Positions 1-9,043 are shown, counted from the first letter of the stretch. The stretch is 64,000 bases of DNA from Planctomycetota bacterium (GCA_016872645.1 VGZH01000006.1:28052-92051), one strand, 5' to 3'. Notes: a model not told the origin generated them from the letters alone. Numbers and translations: made by a program.

Positions 1-654
1 CTCCAGCAAGACATGCTGAGTCGCCGTCTGCAATCGGCGAGCTTGTTCGCGAGTCACTTTCGACGCTGGCTGCAACGGCGAGATGCGGGCCTCGTGCAGG
101 ATCTCGCTGGCGTACAAGTTGCCGATGCCAGCCACGAGCTTTTGATCCAGCAACGCGACCTTGATCGGCCGAGCAGTTCGCTGACAGACTTCGTACCAGT
201 CCGAATCTGTCAGCAGCAGCGCGTCTTTGCCGAGTGACTCTCCTCCCAATCGTCGAGCCAGTTCTTCCGGATCGCACAACCGGACGACTCCCAAGCCACG
301 GCGATCCCAAAACCAAACCGACCTGGTCTGCCGAGTTCGACCACCGCCAGCCATGCGCCATTCCAGTCGCAAGTGTTCGCGATCGGGTGGGTCGGCAATC
401 AACATCAATCCTGTCATCCGTGGTTCGATCACAAACGAATCACCGCTCGAAAGTTCAATTACGATCCGCTTGGCCACGCGCCGCACAGCCGTGACTGTCT
501 GGCCTTTGGCCCGCCGTGCCATCGCGGCAAACAGCGGTGACATCGTCAGCGGCCGGCAATCGCACGGACACAATCGTAGTTCGCAAAGAGTTCGCCCAGT
601 CATCACGTCACGGATGCCGCGGACCATCGTTTCGACTTCGGGAAGTTCGGGCAT
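1..654 (-). CDS. mutM: Formamidopyrimidine-DNA glycosylase (Fpg/MutM), 3' end cut by window edge
   Basis: Base-excision-repair glycosylase/AP lyase that removes oxidised purines such as 8-oxoguanine. The ATG at 654-652 opens with [14 protein letters not shown]: Pro2 is the family's Schiff-base nucleophile and Glu3 the catalytic acid. Further on are a basic patch containing RVAKRIV (the conserved Lys region), the segment IEPRMTG, and the helix-two-turn-helix signature [19 protein letters not shown]. 218 codons are visible against a usual length near 270, so the C-terminal zinc finger is missing only because of the window edge. It is divergent from ispH. No clear Shine-Dalgarno is seen; a G-rich repeat arm (661-683) sits directly upstream of the start codon. 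Confidence 0.95.
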   Translation of the reverse strand, partial: MPELPEVETMVRGIRDVMTGRTLCELRLCPCDCRPLTMSPLFAAMARRAKGQTVTAVRRVAKRIVIELSSGDSFVIEPRMTGLMLIADPPDREHLRLEWRMAGGGRTRQTRSVWFWDRRGLGVVRLCDPEELARRLGGESLGKDALLLTDSDWYEVCQRTARPIKVALLDQKLVAGIGNLYASEILHEARISPLQPASKVTREQARRLQTATQHVLLE

Positions 655-660
655 GGGTCA

Positions 661-803
661 GGAGGGGTTAGGGGTTCGGGGCTTAAGGTCGGAATGTTCT
701 GTCGAGGTGAGAGCAGCCGCAAGGACCATCAATATCCCGCGACGTCGAATCGTCCGCTAGACTCTTGCCGGAAACTTTCTAACCCCTGGTCCCTAACCCC
801 TAG
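661..803. repeat. Inverted GGGGTTAGGGG-type repeat arms in the mutM/ispH divergent region
   Basis: Positions 661-683 contain AGGGGTTAGGGGTTCGGGGC and positions 779-803 contain the complementary pattern (CCCTAACCCCTAG and TAACCCCTGG). The two G/C-biased arms are about 95 bp apart and flank the space between the two divergent start codons, each arm lying within about 10 bp of a start. No promoter consensus could be picked out between them. Confidence 0.5.
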
Positions 804-813
804 TCGCTCTCTC

Positions 814-1752
814 ATGAGAATCCTGCTTGCCAATCCGCGCGGTTTTTGTGCCGGCGTCAACATGGCCATCGAGTGTCTGGACGAAGTCATCCGCCTGTGT
901 GGCTCGAACGTTTTCGTTTACCACGAGATCGTCCACAACAAATATGTCGTTGAGCGGTTCACCCGGCAGGGTGTGAAGTTCGTGAACTCCGTGGACGAAG
1001 TGCCTCGCGGTTCGATCCTGTTGTATTCGGCGCACGGCATCTCGCCGGAAATTCGCCAGCAAGCCCGCGAGCGGAATCTGAAGACAATCGATGCGACCTG
1101 TCCGCTGGTCACGAAGGTGCATCTGGAAGCGATCAAGTACGCGAAAGAGGGCTATCACATCATCCTGATCGGCCACGAAGGACACGATGAAGTCATCGGC
1201 ACGATGGGGGAAGCTCCCGAAAGTATCACGCTGGTCGATTCGCCGGCTGAGGTGGATCGCTTGCCGTTCGCGGTGGATGCGAAGGTCGCGTACCTGACGC
1301 AGACGACGCTGAGCGTCTTCGAGGCGAGCACCGTCATCGAACGGCTGAAGCGGCGCTACCCTGGAATCGTCAGTCCACCCAAAGAAGACATCTGCTACGC
1401 CACGACGAACCGGCAAGAGGCGGTCGACGTGCTGGCCAAGGATGCCGACGTGGTCATCGTGCTCGGCAGCCAGAACAGTTCGAACAGCCAGCGACTGCGC
1501 GAAATCGGTCAGTCGATCAGCGGCCGAGCGTACTTGGTCGACGGCGTCCACGAGTTGTCGCTTGACGATTTTGATGGCTCGGAAACGGTTTTGATTACAG
1601 CTGGAGCGAGCGCTCCGGAAGTGGTCGTCGAAGCCTGCGTCGAGGCACTCGTCAATCGCTTTCAGGCAACCGTCGAAAATCCAGTCGTCCGCGAAGAGCA
1701 CGTCTATTTCCCGCTGCCCAAAGAGCTGCGCGTCATACAGGCGGCAACGTAG
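814..1752 (+). CDS. ispH: 4-hydroxy-3-methylbut-2-enyl diphosphate reductase (IspH)
   Basis: Last enzyme of the MEP pathway, reducing HMBPP to IPP and DMAPP with a [4Fe-4S] cluster in the cytoplasm. The three cluster cysteines are Cys12 (PRGFCAGV), Cys96 (ATCPLVTKVH) and Cys194 (DICYATTNRQ). Active-site histidine motifs are also present: YHEIVHN, SAHGISPE and GHEGHDEVIGTMGE. At 312 residues the length is normal. The frame is open 40 codons further upstream, but the family begins MR(I/V)LLANPRGFC and the upstream codons fall in repeat sequence, so 814 is chosen as the start. It is divergent from mutM and followed by a non-coding or decayed region. Confidence 0.97.
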   Translation: MRILLANPRGFCAGVNMAIECLDEVIRLCGSNVFVYHEIVHNKYVVERFTRQGVKFVNSVDEVPRGSILLYSAHGISPEIRQQARERNLKTIDATCPLVTKVHLEAIKYAKEGYHIILIGHEGHDEVIGTMGEAPESITLVDSPAEVDRLPFAVDAKVAYLTQTTLSVFEASTVIERLKRRYPGIVSPPKEDICYATTNRQEAVDVLAKDADVVIVLGSQNSSNSQRLREIGQSISGRAYLVDGVHELSLDDFDGSETVLITAGASAPEVVVEACVEALVNRFQATVENPVVREEHVYFPLPKELRVIQAAT

Positions 1753-1997
1753 TTCGCAAACTTTTCGAGTCATTGGATTGAAGGACCAGTTTTAAATGAT
1801 CTCCCCGTGCAGCGTGCGAGTTTTTGTATCCGTCTCGTAGCGGTGTTGTGCGAAAGATTATCCCAGCAGTGCCGTTTCAAACTCAGTCGCTGACAATAGT
1901 CGCGGCTCCAAGGCGATTTGGATTTGTTTTGTGATCGACCTTGGATCACAGGTCCAATTCTTCTCAAAAGCTGGTTTCACCGAACGGCCTTCAACGT

Positions 1998-2590
1998 ATG
2001 ATCGTCGAGGTTGGGGGCATCGGCGTGACCATCAATGGACTGAAGCTTGAGAGCCTCGCCGCTCGGCTGATTGGCGGCGGTGCCGGATGCTTCATCCCCG
2101 AACTGGCACTCTCAGTTCTGAAAAGAGGCCTGCAGGAGAAAATCTTCATGCAACTCCCCGATGCTTTGGATCTGCTGGTCGTCTGTGTTGAGGCGGGATT
2201 GGGCTGGGATTCCGGAATGCGGCGCGTCTCGGAATGAATTGAAAGTTGCTGCTCCGGAACTCTGCGAAGAATGCGATCGTTGCAACAGGCCGCTTCAGAG
2301 GGGCAAAGTCCGTCGCGAATTCCTGCGTGAGCTGGGTGTGCGGACAGGTGTGGACGACGTACGAGTCCTTGTGTCACGACGCTGACTAATGCCGAACGCT
2401 TTAGATCTTCCATCGGTCCGGCCTTGCGCACGCAGTACGGCACGATGGGTCTAAAACGACGTCAGTACGCCGAAGAACTTGCTCATAAAGACTCCCGTAC
2501 AGATGCTTTTTCCCGGGTACTTTTCATTTTCTGAGGCATTTTCATGGTGTTGGTTGGCCCCGCAGCCGTAATGACGGTGCAAAATTTGAA
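1998..2590 (+). pseudogene. Decayed TadC-like type II secretion/Flp pilus membrane protein (T2SF domain)
   Basis: Three successive frames spell a TadC-like T2SF protein. The first frame reads GAGCFIPELALS then LPDALDLLVVCVEAGLG and hits TGA at 2235-2237. A one-base shift near 2234 continues with ELKVAAPELCEE and LRELGVRTGVDDVRVLVS, stopping at 2383. A second shift gives LTNAERFRSSIGPALRTQY and KRRQYAEELAHK. A TGA at 2532-2534 then interrupts VLFIF/GIFMVLVGPAAVMTVQ. The order of motifs is the one TadC proteins show. With two frameshifts and one nonsense codon the gene cannot be functional. No tadA, tadB or pilin gene lies nearby, so this is an orphan relic. The 245 bp between ispH and this relic show no recognisable content. 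Confidence 0.8.
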
Positions 2591-2763
2591 ACTATCGTGG
2601 CTGAGGGGTTTTGCGTCGGTTCGGGCGCGATTTGCGTCCGACACAAGAAAATCCGCTTTGGGCGCAGACAAGATCGAGAAGGAACGATAGTTTTCTCGCC
2701 GTTCTGGTCGCTGCGATCGGCGCGAGCGACCCCGCCTCGTCTGGCTCCCTAAGGAATGCTGAC

Positions 2764-3219
2764 ATGAAGACGAACTCCGCGCTTCTGGTTCTGGCTCTGT
2801 TGACCTCAATAATGCTGCCTGGTTTTGCCGCTGATGAAAAAGACAAACTGAACGGTGCCAAGTGTCTCTTGGCTGCAAAGAATCCCGCCAAGGCAGACAA
2901 ATTCGTCGAATACCGTGGCGCGAAGATTTACTTCTGCTGCGACAATTGCCCCAAGGCCTACGAAAAGGACAAAGCCAAGTTCGCGACGAAGGCCAACCAC
3001 CAGCTCGCGCTGACCGGTCAAGCCAAGCAAGAGAAGTGCCCGCTCAGCGGCCAAGCCGTTGACAAAGGCCAGACCGTCGATATCGCCAACGTGAAAGTTT
3101 CTTTCTGCTGCGGCGACTGTAAAGGTCAAGTCGAGAAGGCTGAAGGCGATGCGAAGCTCGAGCTCGCGTTTGCTGACAAGGCGTTCGACAAAGGTTTCAA
3201 AGTCGAAAAGAAGAAGTAA
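2764..3219 (+). CDS. Secreted small protein with two YHS/TRASH-like cysteine modules
   Basis: 151-residue exported protein. MKTNSALLVLALLTSIMLPGFAAD is a signal peptide, followed by two similar modules: the first has KCLLAAKNPAKADKFVEYRG and KIYFCCDNCPKAYEKDKAKF, the second KCPLSGQAVDKGQTVDI and KVSFCCGDCKGQVEK. Each module pairs one cysteine with a later FCCxxC, the spacing seen in YHS/TRASH-type metal-binding domains, so a role in periplasmic metal binding or sensing is inferred. The start at 2764 has an AAGGA ribosome-binding site about 8 bases upstream. The C-terminus is Lys-rich. A strong terminator follows directly. Confidence 0.85.
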   Translation: MKTNSALLVLALLTSIMLPGFAADEKDKLNGAKCLLAAKNPAKADKFVEYRGAKIYFCCDNCPKAYEKDKAKFATKANHQLALTGQAKQEKCPLSGQAVDKGQTVDIANVKVSFCCGDCKGQVEKAEGDAKLELAFADKAFDKGFKVEKKK

Positions 3220-3248
3220 TTCTCTCGTCCTGAGACCGCGATCATCAG

Positions 3249-3278
3249 AGCCCGGCTTGTTCGACAAGCCGGGCTTTT
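3249..3278 (+). terminator. Rho-independent terminator after the YHS-like gene
   Basis: An 11-bp perfect stem (3249-3259 with 3265-3275, beginning AGCCCGGCTTG) around a TTCGA loop is followed by a short T run. It ends only about 20 bases before the next start codon at 3300. Confidence 0.85.
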
Positions 3279-3299
3279 CGCTTTGCAGGAACAACCGCT

Positions 3300-6233
3300 A
3301 TGCGCAGCCCATCGACGTGCCTGTTGTTCTGTCTGTGGCTGGCACCCGAAATCGCGATCGCTGGCGGAGTCGGCCTGCAAGCTCATTGGCTGTGGAGCAG
3401 TCGTTCTCCGCGCGTCAACGAAACGATTCGGCTGCGGCGCGAATTCAACGTGGCCGACTCTGTCGCACGCGCCGAGCTGCGCGGTTTGGCGGATGATCGA
3501 GCGACCGTCTTCCTCGATGGCCGTAACGTTGCGCAGTTCACGTCGACTCGAAGATTTGCGACAGCACAGGTGGCCTCGCTGACAGCGGGAAAGCATCTCG
3601 TCGAAATCGAAGCGACCAACCAATCCGGGGCGGCGGGAGTCTGGTTGCAACTCGATTGGACGGAGAGCGACGGTCGGACTCAGCGACTGGTGACCGATGG
3701 TGATTGGGAAGTCCGCGACGCAACCGGCGAATGGCGGCGAGCAGTCAGCTTGGGGTTGCTCGGCATCGCTCCCTGGTGGAGACCGGCCGGCGAACTGGAT
3801 GACTATGACCAATGGAAACGAGCAATTGGAACGGGGGAAGCGGACGAGGCGGCTCGCATCCGGGTGGCGCCGGGCTTTGAAATCGAGTTGGTTCGCAGTT
3901 CCCAAAAGGGAGAAGGCTCGTGGGTGAGCCTGACGTTCGACGCCAAAGGCCGCCTGATTGTCGGCCGCGAAGGCCCAGGCATTCTGCGGATGACGTTGCC
4001 GCAGGTCGGCGAGTCCGACGCCATCAAGGTCGAACTCATCAACGACAAACTACTGGAATGTCGCGGGCTGCTGTGGGCGTTCGAGAGTCTCTTCGCCAAC
4101 GCGAATAACTCGAAGGGGCTGTACCGGCTGCGTGACACCGACGGCGATGACCAATTCGACGAAGTTAAACTGTTGAGAGCGACCGGTGGCGGAGTTGGGC
4201 ACGGACGGAACGCGCTGGCATTGGGACCGGACAATCTGATTTATGTGATTCACGGCAACAATGTGCTGGTGTCGGAGACCGACCGCGCACTTCCCGAGGA
4301 CTCGCCGTTGCAGCATCTTGCCGAAGATCGATTGAGGCCGGCGTTCTGGGATCGATTCCTGTTCGACTCCGACGCGAGAGTGCCGGCCGGTTACGTCGCT
4401 CGCACGGATGCCGATGGTTCGAGCTGGCAAGTCGTTGCAGGAGGCTTTCGCAATCCCTATGGAGTGGACTTCAACGCCGACGGCGAACTCTTCACGTTCG
4501 ATGCCGACAACGAGGGGGATCAGGGGACTCCGTGGTATCGGCCGACGCGGATCAATCACATCGTCAGCGGCGGCGATTATGGATTCCGGCAAGGCTCGGC
4601 GAATCGACCGGGGCACTACGCTGAGCACCTGCCGAGCATCCTCGACATGGGCTTGGCTTCGCCGACCGGAGTGAAGTCGGGACATCGCGGCACATTTCCG
4701 TCGCCGTATCGCGAAGCCATGTTCGTCTGCGATTGGTCCTACGGCCGTATTCACGCGATTCATCTCGACCTCAACGGAGCTTCGTACCGTTGTCGATCGG
4801 AAGTGTTTCTCGAGGGTCAACCGCTGAACGTGACCGACATAACGTTCGGACCTGATGGCGCGATGTACTTCGTCACCGGCGGGCGCGGCACACAGTCAGG
4901 ACTGTATCGAGTCCGGTCCGTGGGACAGGTTTCCAATCTCCCCGGCCAGAGACAGCAGGTTGAAAGGCGACCCCATGAGAAACGCCGACAACTCGAACGC
5001 TGGCACACGGTCGAAGACTCGGCCGCGATTGATACGTTGTGGTCGGCGCTTGGAAGTGACGATGTCTGGCTGCGTCACGCGGCACGCGTCGCATTGGAAC
5101 GTCAGCCGGTCAAGGAATGGCGCGAGCGCGCGTTGAAGTCACCGACGACGCGGGAATCGGCAACGACCACGATCTCGGCGCTGTTGGCGCTCGCGCGCGT
5201 CACGGGGGAACCGATGACGCTGCCATCAATTTGCAAGCGGCTCAATGCGCTGTCGTTTGCCGAACTCTCGACCGAACAGCGGCTTGATGCCTGGCGGGTG
5301 TACGCCGTGGTCTTCGCTCGATTGGGAAAGCCGTCGCAGTCGATCGCGAAATCCGTGACGGAAGTTCTCGCGCAGCAGTTTCCACAGGAACTCGAAGAGC
5401 CGAATCAAAAGCTGTGCGAGTTGCTCGCGTACCTCGAATGGCCGCCGCTGGTCGAGCAGTCGATCCCGCGACTGGAGGCGGCCATTGAACAGGCCGACAA
5501 GCTCGCGTACCTGACGACGCTGCGTGACGTGCCGGTCGGTTGGACGCTCGACCTGCGGCGGCGGTACTTCACCGAACTGCGCAAGGCGGATCTGTTCGAC
5601 GGCGGCAACTTGTTGCCGATCGCGGTCAACGGAATTCGCGAGGATGCGCTGGCAATGTTGTCCGCTGACGAGCGTCGCGAACTGGAGACGGTCCTTGAAC
5701 CGGCTGCGGAAGGGGGTGGCGACATCCTGGCCACGACCGCCGCGCGGCCAGTTGTTCGGGAATGGAAGCTCGAAGAGTTGGAGGCGACGCTCAAAAAACC
5801 CGCCGCGCCGCGCGACGTCGCTCGCGGCGAGCGGTTGTTTCGTGACGCGCTGTGCATTCGTTGTCACCGTTTTGGGACTGAAGGTCGCACGCTGGGGCCT
5901 GACCTGACGTTCGTGAGCAGTCGCTTTGGTCCGCGGGATCTGCTGGAGCACATGTTGGTGCCGTCAAAAGTCATCGACGGCAAGTATCGGCAGACGACGG
6001 TCGAGACGAAGTCCGGAAAAGTCTTAGTCGGCCAAGTAGTTGGTGGCGATGGACAGAATCTGCTGCTCGCCCCGGATCCACTGCGGCCGACGAAAGTCAC
6101 GAAGATTCCTCTGAACGAGATCGAAACTCGGCAGGCGAGCCCCGTTTCGCCCATGCCGGTCGGACTGCTGAACTCGCTGACCGAGGTGGAGATTTTGGAT
6201 CTGCTCGAATACCTGCGGATTGGAAGGCGGTGA
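3300..6233 (+). CDS. Secreted membrane-bound-dehydrogenase-type protein with C-terminal c-haem domain
   Basis: 977-residue exported protein of the planctomycete/verrucomicrobial dehydrogenase-cytochrome type (N-terminal part like TIGR02604, C-terminal haem domain like TIGR02603). Order: signal peptide (1-22), a beta-sandwich region (about 25-160), a beta-propeller region of glucose/sorbosone-dehydrogenase style (about 180-540, with GFEIELV, RDTDGDDQFDEV, GGFRNPYGVDFNADGELFTFDADNEGD), a helical HEAT-like region (about 550-830), and a c-type haem domain with CIRCH at 852-856 and a Met-containing SPVSPMPVGLL tail. The substrate is unknown; periplasmic oxidation of a sugar or related compound is family-based inference. 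An interspersed repeat is fused in frame around residues 540-556. A terminator lies just upstream. Confidence 0.88.
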   Translation: MRSPSTCLLFCLWLAPEIAIAGGVGLQAHWLWSSRSPRVNETIRLRREFNVADSVARAELRGLADDRATVFLDGRNVAQFTSTRRFATAQVASLTAGKHLVEIEATNQSGAAGVWLQLDWTESDGRTQRLVTDGDWEVRDATGEWRRAVSLGLLGIAPWWRPAGELDDYDQWKRAIGTGEADEAARIRVAPGFEIELVRSSQKGEGSWVSLTFDAKGRLIVGREGPGILRMTLPQVGESDAIKVELINDKLLECRGLLWAFESLFANANNSKGLYRLRDTDGDDQFDEVKLLRATGGGVGHGRNALALGPDNLIYVIHGNNVLVSETDRALPEDSPLQHLAEDRLRPAFWDRFLFDSDARVPAGYVARTDADGSSWQVVAGGFRNPYGVDFNADGELFTFDADNEGDQGTPWYRPTRINHIVSGGDYGFRQGSANRPGHYAEHLPSILDMGLASPTGVKSGHRGTFPSPYREAMFVCDWSYGRIHAIHLDLNGASYRCRSEVFLEGQPLNVTDITFGPDGAMYFVTGGRGTQSGLYRVRSVGQVSNLPGQRQQVERRPHEKRRQLERWHTVEDSAAIDTLWSALGSDDVWLRHAARVALERQPVKEWRERALKSPTTRESATTTISALLALARVTGEPMTLPSICKRLNALSFAELSTEQRLDAWRVYAVVFARLGKPSQSIAKSVTEVLAQQFPQELEEPNQKLCELLAYLEWPPLVEQSIPRLEAAIEQADKLAYLTTLRDVPVGWTLDLRRRYFTELRKADLFDGGNLLPIAVNGIREDALAMLSADERRELETVLEPAAEGGGDILATTAARPVVREWKLEELEATLKKPAAPRDVARGERLFRDALCIRCHRFGTEGRTLGPDLTFVSSRFGPRDLLEHMLVPSKVIDGKYRQTTVETKSGKVLVGQVVGGDGQNLLLAPDPLRPTKVTKIPLNEIETRQASPVSPMPVGLLNSLTEVEILDLLEYLRIGRR
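4918..4965. repeat. In-frame interspersed palindromic repeat (CCGTGGG/CAGGTTT family)
   Basis: CCGTGGGACAGGTTTCCAA at 4918-4936 matches 17 of 19 bases of the minus-strand arm at 47831-47813. The partner arm, ending AGGTTGAAA at 4965, makes an imperfect hairpin. It is read through as VGQVSNLPGQRQQVE at the junction between the propeller and helical regions of the host protein. Confidence 0.6.
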
Positions 6234-6378
6234 TTGACACCAAATCGTGACTGCTCTGGTACTAAGAGTTTTTGTCAGAGCCCGGCCACTCGTCACGGTT
6301 CGAACAGGTGATTAACCTGCTCAAATCATGAGGCTGGCCGAAGAGAAATTTCAAATCGCGTCTTTTGTCGAGGAGAAT

Positions 6379-8481
6379 ATGGTGCGAAGTCTTCAACGCC
6401 ACGGGCGAATGCTGAGTGTGATTGCGTTTTTGGCCGTTGTATTGGTGTCTCATTCAGGCATTCAGGCTCAGACCAAGGAGCCCTCGAAGTCCACCGAACC
6501 CGTGCGTGAGCAGGCGATCCCACTGATGATCCTGTGTGGCAGCGGATTCGAACGCTGGATGGCGAACATCGACTACCTCTTTGGGACGATCGAGCGCGAA
6601 GAGTTGTCGGACTTCGTCAGCGGGAAGCTGGCAAGCGTCAACGACTTCAAAGGCTTCGACAAAGACAAACCACTTGGGATGTTGATCTTTCTGCGGCCGG
6701 GTTTGATCCCGCAGCCGTACCCGGTGACGTTCGTGCCGGTGAAGAATCTGGCGGACGCGATCGGGACGGTGAGCAGCGGGTCGTTCAATGTGAAGAAGGT
6801 CGACGACACGCACTACGACTTGATCGCCGGCAATCAAACGTTTTACGCGAAGCTCGTCGGCGATTACGCCTGGATTGCCACACAGTCCGATCAACTCGAT
6901 TACGAATTCCCGGACCCGCTGGCCGTGACGAAACGGATTACCCAACGATACGACATCGCCCTTGAGTTCAATCTGACGCAAGTTCCGGAAGGGATGAAAA
7001 ACATCTTTCTCGACTTTCTGCGAGCCAGTACCGAGACCTCGATCCAGCAGCGCGACGGCGAGCCGAACACGGCGTATCAGATGCGGAGGCTCAATGCGCT
7101 CGACACGCTCGACTGGCTGGATCAACTGCTACTGCAAGGGGAGCGACTGACAATCGGTGCGAAGGTCGATCCCAAAAGCAGACATGCAACCATCGAGTTG
7201 GACATCATGGCAAAGCAGGACAGTGCTTTCGCCAAGGCCTTGCAAGACACCGCCGCTCGCCCCAGCTTCTTCGCGAACGTTGTCGAAGACGACGTGCCAC
7301 TGACTTTTTCGATGTCGGTGATGATGACGCCGCAAAATCAAAAACGCTTCGCGGAATTCTTCGAGCACGCCGAACAGGACGCCGCTGAACTGATGGCCAA
7401 CTTGCTGGAAGAGAAGAAGCCGAGCGAAGCCAAGAAGCCCGCCAACGCCGCGGCTCCGCCGGCCGACGCGCCGAAATCGACCGGCTTGCCGAAATCGAAA
7501 CGGGGAGCCACCGGGAACAAAGCCTTGAAAGCGAAGATTCCGGTCCCTCCCGCTTTGCACGATGTGTTCGAATCGCTGCGAGAAACGGCCAAGACCGGGC
7601 ATGTCGATTTCTTCATGCAGTTCATTGCGGACACGAAGTCTGAAGGGACACCGCAGTTCACATTGATCGGCGGAGCAAAAATCGCGGACGGCACCAGGTT
7701 TGCCGGTGGAATCACCGAAATCTTGAATCAACTCAAAGACCGGCCGGGCATGGCTCGGATGGACCTCAGTGTCGACACGCACGCCGGGATTACGTTCCAT
7801 CGCCTGGCGGGAGGCGGATTGGAGACGGACGAAGGGACGCAGGAAACGTTTGGTTCGAAACCGGCGGTCTATTTGGGTGTCGGTTCGCAAGCGGTGTGGT
7901 TCGCGCTGGGACAGCCCGATTCGTTGCCGCAGCTTAAGCTCGTCATTGACCGAGCCAATACCGAGCCGGTCGCTCGCCCCGACCGACGCGACTTCATCCC
8001 GTTCCAATTCCACATGCACATGAAAAAGTGGGTCGCACTCGGCGAGGCCAACAGCGAAAAACGGCTGGAGCGAATTGAGGTGGCAGTCGCCAAGCGAGAA
8101 GCCGCCGCCAAAGCTGCCCCTGACAAGACCGGTGGCAAGCCGAATGAATCGGGGAACGCTCCGAGTGGTCGCGAGGCCAATCGTCCGGATCGCAATCCGG
8201 GGGACCGAGCCGCCATTGATAACTACAATAAAGGCCTCGAGCAACGTCGATCGTTTATGACCACTTGGAACTCGATGCAGAAGAAAGCTTTCAGCGGTGA
8301 CGACGACAAAATACGGGTCGACTTCAAGCCGACCGACCAAGGTGCTCGCATCCGCCTGCAATTCGACGAATCTTTTTTGCGGTTGATGGGCCTGGGCATT
8401 TCGCGCGGGATTGACTCGAGCATCGAGAACGAACGCAAGGCGGCCGAGAAACAGCAGCAAAAAGGTCAGCCGAAGAAGTAA
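6379..8481 (+). CDS. Secreted protein of unknown function, about 700 residues
   Basis: I do not recognise the family. MVRSLQRHGRMLSVIAFLAVVLVSHSGIQAQ is a signal peptide, so the protein is exported. The body has two similar-looking halves rich in alternating beta and helix segments, separated by an Ala/Pro/Lys-rich linker (around residues 350-385). The C-terminus is charged (EKQQQKGQPKK). ATG 6379 is preferred over ATG 6328 because a GAGGAGA ribosome-binding site precedes it and the signal peptide then starts cleanly. Its stop is 4 bases before the start of coaC, so the two are probably co-transcribed, though no functional link is obvious. Confidence 0.8.
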   Translation: MVRSLQRHGRMLSVIAFLAVVLVSHSGIQAQTKEPSKSTEPVREQAIPLMILCGSGFERWMANIDYLFGTIEREELSDFVSGKLASVNDFKGFDKDKPLGMLIFLRPGLIPQPYPVTFVPVKNLADAIGTVSSGSFNVKKVDDTHYDLIAGNQTFYAKLVGDYAWIATQSDQLDYEFPDPLAVTKRITQRYDIALEFNLTQVPEGMKNIFLDFLRASTETSIQQRDGEPNTAYQMRRLNALDTLDWLDQLLLQGERLTIGAKVDPKSRHATIELDIMAKQDSAFAKALQDTAARPSFFANVVEDDVPLTFSMSVMMTPQNQKRFAEFFEHAEQDAAELMANLLEEKKPSEAKKPANAAAPPADAPKSTGLPKSKRGATGNKALKAKIPVPPALHDVFESLRETAKTGHVDFFMQFIADTKSEGTPQFTLIGGAKIADGTRFAGGITEILNQLKDRPGMARMDLSVDTHAGITFHRLAGGGLETDEGTQETFGSKPAVYLGVGSQAVWFALGQPDSLPQLKLVIDRANTEPVARPDRRDFIPFQFHMHMKKWVALGEANSEKRLERIEVAVAKREAAAKAAPDKTGGKPNESGNAPSGREANRPDRNPGDRAAIDNYNKGLEQRRSFMTTWNSMQKKAFSGDDDKIRVDFKPTDQGARIRLQFDESFLRLMGLGISRGIDSSIENERKAAEKQQQKGQPKK

Positions 8482-8485
8482 TCGA

Positions 8486-9043
8486 ATGTCTCAGCATCGC
8501 GAGATCGTGCTCGGAGTGACTGGCGGAATTGCTGCGTACAAGTCGGCAGACTTGTGCAGCAAGTTGGTGCAAGCCGGACATGCCGTTACTGCCGTCATGA
8601 CCGAGGCCGCTGAACGATTCATCGGAGCAACGACTTTTGAGGCTCTCACCGGCCGGCCTGTGCATCGCGCCATGTTTTCACCGCAGGAAGGCTTTTACCA
8701 GGGTGAGCACATCGGTCTGGCGCGGCGCGCCGAGTTGGTGGTGATTGCCCCCGCGTCGGCGGATTTTCTGGCAAAACTCGCGCAGGGTTTCGCGGATGAT
8801 CTGCTCTCGACGCTTGTGTTGGCCACGACCGCTCCAATCCTCGTGGCTCCGGCAATGAATTGCGAGATGTGGGCCAAGCCATCCGTGCAACGCAACGTCA
8901 CGCAGTTGCGAGCCGATGGCGTTCACCTCGTCGAGCCTGGCAATGGTTGGCTGAGCTGCGGCCAGGTTGGCCAGGGCCGCATGGCGGAACCAGCCGAGAT
9001 TCAAGCGGTCATCGAACGGTTGCTGGATATCAACCAGACGTGA
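8486..9043 (+). CDS. coaC: Flavoprotein, phosphopantothenoylcysteine decarboxylase domain (CoaC type)
   Basis: HFCD-family flavin decarboxylase, 185 residues, expected to convert 4'-phosphopantothenoylcysteine to 4'-phosphopantetheine in CoA synthesis. Motifs: ITGG-like GVTGGIAAYK at the N-terminus (FMN phosphate site), GEHIGLARRAELVVIAPASAD carrying the catalytic-type His, PAMNCEMW (the PXMNXXMW signature), and GWLSCGQVGQGRM (the substrate-clamp motif with its Cys). Only the CoaC half is present; most bacteria have a fused CoaBC, so a CoaB must lie elsewhere. It follows the preceding gene by 4 bases and overlaps the convergent HEAT gene by 14 bases. Confidence 0.9.
   Translation: MSQHREIVLGVTGGIAAYKSADLCSKLVQAGHAVTAVMTEAAERFIGATTFEALTGRPVHRAMFSPQEGFYQGEHIGLARRAELVVIAPASADFLAKLAQGFADDLLSTLVLATTAPILVAPAMNCEMWAKPSVQRNVTQLRADGVHLVEPGNGWLSCGQVGQGRMAEPAEIQAVIERLLDINQT

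Noticed and set aside
793..1773. 326-codon minus-strand frame
   Set aside because: Antisense to ispH, whose cluster cysteines and motifs are unambiguous.
7129..8460. 443-codon minus-strand frame
   Set aside because: Antisense to the secreted protein at 6379, which has a signal peptide and ribosome-binding site.
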